The notes under the pieces are model-generated. The model was given only the letters and a program-made list of their open reading frames with translations, ran no database searches and was not told where the DNA came from. A stretch of 64,000 nucleotides of DNA from Terripilifer sp031921685 (lineage in GTDB: Bacteria; Pseudomonadota; Alphaproteobacteria; Rhizobiales; Beijerinckiaceae). Position 1 is the stretch's first letter, and every line of letters starts with the position of its first letter. This document shows, piece by piece, positions 61,077-64,000 of this stretch. The DNA is taken from positions 1,872,764 to 1,936,763 of the forward strand of contig NZ_JAPDHU010000002.1 of NCBI RefSeq assembly GCF_031921685.1, written 5' to 3'. The position numbers and the translations under genes were made by a program.

Positions 61077-62762
61077 ATGACTGATCTCGATCCTGTTACG
61101 CTCGCCGTCCTCAAAGGGCGGCTCGAACAGATCGCGGACGAGATGGATGCGACGCTGTTCCGCTCCGCTTTCAATCCGATTATCGCGGAAGCACGCGATG
61201 CCAGCCATGGCCTTTATCATGCGGCAACAGGCGATACCCTGGTGCAAGGCAAGGCAGGCTTGCCGATTTTCGTTGGTGCCATGGCTTTCGCCGTCCGAGC
61301 GGTGATCGAAAAATCGAAGCGGCAGGGCTATCTTGCCGACGGTGACGTCTATATTTTCAATGACCCCTATGATGGCGGTACACATCTTTCTGATTTCAAA
61401 TTGGTGCGGCCATTCTTCCGCAATGGGCAGGTTTTCTGCTGGCTCGCCTCTGTCGGTCACTGGCACGACGTCGGCGGCAATGTGCCAGGAAACTACAACC
61501 CGATCGCGACCGAATGCTTTCAGGAAGGCATGCTGATCCCGCCGGTCAAACTCTTCGCCAAGGGCGAGATACGCACCGACGTGATCGATATCGTGACCGC
61601 CAATTCGCGTCTGCCGAATAGCGCCTATGGCGATCTCAATGGCCAGATTAATGCGCTCGATCTTGGTGTACGCCGCCTCTCAGCCCTGCTCGACGAATAC
61701 GGCGACGACACGATCGCTGCTGCACTTTCGCAGCTCCGCCTACGTGCCGGGCAGCTCATGCGTGCCAATATTGCCGAATTGAAAGACGGAACCTATTCGG
61801 CGGAAGACTTTCTCGACAATGATGGCATTAAGGATGAGCCGCTGAAGATTGCCCTCGATCTCAAGATCGAAGGTGGAACGATGACGTTCGACTTCTCGCG
61901 CTGCTCGCCAGCCTGCGCCGGACCGCTCAACATCGCCCGCTCAACCACGATCGCCGCTTGCTATGTGGCATTGAAACATATCTTCCAGGATGTGCCCGCC
62001 AATGCCGGCGTGCTTGATCCCATCAGCTTCGTCATACCCGAAGGCACCCTGCTCGCGGCGACCGCGCCAAAACCTGTCGGCGGTTATACCGAAACCATTC
62101 TGCGCATGATCGATACCGTGTTCGTTGCCTTGGCCCAGGCCTGCCCCGATCGCGTCAACGGTTGCGCCTACGGAACGATCAATGCCCTCTCGCTCGCCGG
62201 ACATCGCAAGGACGGACGGCGCTGGGTCATGTTCTCCTTCTTCGGCGGTGGCCATGGCGGGCACCCCAACGGCGATGGCCTCAATCACGGCAATGCCCCG
62301 ATTTCGACGGCGACAATTCCACCGGTCGAAATTCTTGAGGCGGCCTACCCAGTGATGTTCACCCGCTGGGCGTTGCGGCCCGACAGTGGCGGTCCCGGCC
62401 GCAGCCGCGGCGGCCTCGGCGCCATCTATGAAATCGAACTCCTCGAAGAGCAGGCTGACGTCTTCCTCTTTGGCGAACGCGGCCGTTTCGCCCCGCCTGG
62501 CGTGCTCGGCGGCGGTGCAGCGGCGCTCAACCGTTTCACGGTTCACCGAGATGACGGCCAGGAAGAGACCCCGCCCATGGCGTCCAAATGGGTCGGCATC
62601 AAACTGGCAAAAGGCGAGCGCGTGCGGCTGGAAACGCCAGGCGGTGGCGGCTACGGCCCGGTGAGCGAGCGCCCGACCGCCGCTGTGAAGCGGGATCTGG
62701 AAAATGGCTACGTGAGCAAAGACGCGGCGCAGGCGGTCTATGGCGTAAAGGGCGCGGCATGA
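61077..62762 (+). CDS. hyuB: Hydantoinase B / oxoprolinase subunit B family protein
   Basis: About 561 residues, a usual size for HyuB. The start MTDLDPVTLAVLKGRLEQIADEMDATLFRSAFNPIIAEARDASHGLYH, the segments DGGTHLSDFKLV and HWHDVGGNVPG, and NGDGLNHGNAPIS with GRSRGGLGAIYE near the end are typical. With HyuA it hydrolyses a ring amide such as hydantoin, oxoproline or acetone carboxylase-type substrates, using ATP. ATG 61077 follows a GGAG nine bases upstream; ATG 61059, which overlaps the livF stop, is the alternative. Confidence 0.9.
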   Translation: MTDLDPVTLAVLKGRLEQIADEMDATLFRSAFNPIIAEARDASHGLYHAATGDTLVQGKAGLPIFVGAMAFAVRAVIEKSKRQGYLADGDVYIFNDPYDGGTHLSDFKLVRPFFRNGQVFCWLASVGHWHDVGGNVPGNYNPIATECFQEGMLIPPVKLFAKGEIRTDVIDIVTANSRLPNSAYGDLNGQINALDLGVRRLSALLDEYGDDTIAAALSQLRLRAGQLMRANIAELKDGTYSAEDFLDNDGIKDEPLKIALDLKIEGGTMTFDFSRCSPACAGPLNIARSTTIAACYVALKHIFQDVPANAGVLDPISFVIPEGTLLAATAPKPVGGYTETILRMIDTVFVALAQACPDRVNGCAYGTINALSLAGHRKDGRRWVMFSFFGGGHGGHPNGDGLNHGNAPISTATIPPVEILEAAYPVMFTRWALRPDSGGPGRSRGGLGAIYEIELLEEQADVFLFGERGRFAPPGVLGGGAAALNRFTVHRDDGQEETPPMASKWVGIKLAKGERVRLETPGGGGYGPVSERPTAAVKRDLENGYVSKDAAQAVYGVKGAA

Positions 62763-64000
62763 GCGGACGACTGGTTATCGGTGTCGACGTTGGTGGCACA
62801 TTCACGGACCTTTTCTTCCTCGACGAAGCCAGCGGGCGTAGTTGGATCGGCAAGGTGCCGTCCACGCGTGGGCGCGAAGCGATCGGCTTTCTCAACGGCG
62901 TGCGTCAGGGGACCGATGATCTCAGTCAGGTCGCGACCGTCGTCCATGGCACCACGGTCGGCACCAATGCTTTGCTGGAGCGCAAAGGCGGCAAGGCCGG
63001 CGTCATCGCAACCGAAGGCTTTCGCGATGTGCTGGAAATGCGTCGGCGCGACCGGCCGCAAACCTGGGGCCTGTGGGGCCAGTTCGAGCCCGTCGTCCCG
63101 CGCGAACGGCGCGTCGAGGTACGCGAGCGCGTATTGGCCGACGGCACCGTTCATCAAGCCATCGATCCAGAGGATGTGAAGGCCCGCGCCCGCGACCTGC
63201 TCGCCTTGGGTGCTCAAGCCGTAGCCGTGACTTTCATCAATTCGTACGCGAATGGACAGAACGAACGCATCGCGGCCGAAGCCCTGAAGAGTGTCTGGCC
63301 GAACGCCTATGTGAACATATCGAGCGAAATCCTGCCCGAAATTCGCGAATTCGAGCGAACCTCCACCACTGTCCTCAATGCCTATCTGCAACCCGTGGTG
63401 GCCGATTATCTCGATCGCCTGGAAGCGGATCTCAACGCGCAGGGCTTTACCGGCCAGCTTTTGATCGTGCAGTCGAATGGCGGTGTGATGACGATCGAGA
63501 CGGCCAAGGCCCGTCCCGTCCGCACCGCGCTTTCCGGCCCTGCCGCCGGCGTGATCGCCGCCGCGCATATCGCCGAAACCGCCGGCTTTCCGAATGTCGT
63601 GACGGGCGACATCGGCGGCACGAGCTTCGACGTTTCGCTGATTGCGGGCGGACAAACAGCACTCGCCGCGCAAACCGCCATCGATTTCGGCCTCGTCGTG
63701 CGCACGCCGATGATCGAGATCACCACCATTGGCGCGGGCGGCGGCTCCATTGCTTCCGTCGATCGCGGCGGTTTGCTGCAAGTCGGCCCGGAATCCGCCG
63801 GCGCCGTTCCAGGACCCGTTTGCTATGGCCAGGGCAACGATCGGCCAACATTGACCGATGCCAATGTGGTGCTCGGCCGGATCAATGCCGAACGGCCGAT
63901 CGGTGGCGGTCTCGCCCGGCTCGATGTCGAGGCTGCGAAAGCGGCCATCGCCAAACATATCGGCGATCCGCTTGGCCTCGATCCGGTTGCTGCCGCCGAA
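62759..64000 (+). CDS. hyuA: Hydantoinase A / oxoprolinase subunit A, partial (cut by window end)
   Basis: 414 codons are visible with no stop; the window ends inside the gene. It starts at ATG 62759, overlapping the HyuB stop (ATGA). The actin-like N-terminus is clear: GVDVGGTFTDLFFLDEASG and VVHGTTVGTNALLERKGGKAGVIATEGFRDVLEMRRRDR, then NPPVVPRERRVEVRERVLADG-like sequence (RERRVEVRERVLADG), EFERTSTTVLNAYLQPVV, SNGGVMTIETAKARPVRTALSGPAAGVIAAAHIA, and GDIGGTSFDVSLI. The family usually runs 650-700 residues, so about 60 percent is seen. Confidence 0.9.
   Translation, partial: MSGRLVIGVDVGGTFTDLFFLDEASGRSWIGKVPSTRGREAIGFLNGVRQGTDDLSQVATVVHGTTVGTNALLERKGGKAGVIATEGFRDVLEMRRRDRPQTWGLWGQFEPVVPRERRVEVRERVLADGTVHQAIDPEDVKARARDLLALGAQAVAVTFINSYANGQNERIAAEALKSVWPNAYVNISSEILPEIREFERTSTTVLNAYLQPVVADYLDRLEADLNAQGFTGQLLIVQSNGGVMTIETAKARPVRTALSGPAAGVIAAAHIAETAGFPNVVTGDIGGTSFDVSLIAGGQTALAAQTAIDFGLVVRTPMIEITTIGAGGGSIASVDRGGLLQVGPESAGAVPGPVCYGQGNDRPTLTDANVVLGRINAERPIGGGLARLDVEAAKAAIAKHIGDPLGLDPVAAAE

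Noticed and set aside
62738..63958. A 406-residue open frame on the minus strand
   Set aside because: It runs antisense through hyuB-hyuA, has low-complexity residues, no family features, and arises from high GC at third positions.
1..64000. tRNA, rRNA, insertion sequence or prophage
   Set aside because: I looked for cloverleaf sequences, 16S/23S/5S motifs, transposase and integrase-like proteins and found none.

Overview
The window reads as GC-rich chromosomal DNA of an alphaproteobacterium, most likely of the order Hyphomicrobiales (Rhizobiales). The evidence is a Brucella/Bradyrhizobium-type porin, an invasion-associated-locus-B family protein, and a typical load of ring-hydroxylating oxygenases, Bug-type solute receptors and acyl-CoA enzymes. 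I cannot fix the genus from sequence alone. I see no rRNA, tRNA, CRISPR array, transposase or phage gene. It looks like a metabolic accessory region rich in catabolic and transport operons, each with its own local regulator.

Layout. 0-6.3 kb holds envelope and stress genes: GlsB-like membrane protein, YidB-like protein, autotransporter, IalB-like protein and a DUF2235 alpha/beta hydrolase. 6.4-9.8 kb holds a LysR regulator, a Rieske oxygenase and a Bug receptor. 10-13.5 kb has a porin diverging from a membrane-anchored TPR regulator. 13.5-17.6 kb has an SDR whose catalytic Tyr is a His, a secreted protein resembling 2H phosphoesterases, and a vanR-vanA pair with several VanR-type operators between the genes but no vanB. 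17.4-24.3 kb is an operon of flavoprotein, ferredoxin and sulfonate-type ABC importer, facing a phytanoyl-CoA-dioxygenase-like gene.

24.4-28.6 kb is an aromatic hydroxylation locus: MFS transporter, hpaB, a MarR regulator with a palindrome inside the hpaB promoter, and hpaC. 28.8-32.5 kb is emrAB plus a TetR regulator, with a palindrome inside the emrA promoter. 32.5-35.1 kb carries two small envelope proteins, a Bug receptor and a Tat-exported hydrolase. 35.2-44.9 kb is a nine-gene beta-oxidation-like operon (DUF35, thiolase-like protein without the nucleophilic Cys, SDR, MaoC, nitronate monooxygenase-like, enoyl-CoA hydratase, two acyl-CoA dehydrogenases, NDP-forming acyl-CoA synthetase). 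Its parts recall steroid or terpenoid side-chain degradation by retro-aldol cleavage. 45-51.2 kb adds a hydrolase, TctA/TctB importer subunits without an adjacent TctC, a second NDP-forming synthetase and a third acyl-CoA dehydrogenase, facing a LysR regulator.

52.3-55.6 kb is an AaeB/DUF1656/AaeA-like acid exporter. 55.6-64 kb is a tightly coupled operon: GntR/UTRA regulator, branched-chain-type ABC importer (receptor, LivHMGF) and hydantoinase/oxoprolinase subunits B and A, the last cut by the window end.

In function, the window imports, activates and oxidises unusual organic acids, aromatics and probably organosulfur or cyclic amide compounds. The best candidates for undescribed biology are the Cys-less thiolase/DUF35 operon, the flavoprotein-ferredoxin-ABC-dioxygenase cluster and the secreted 2H-like protein.
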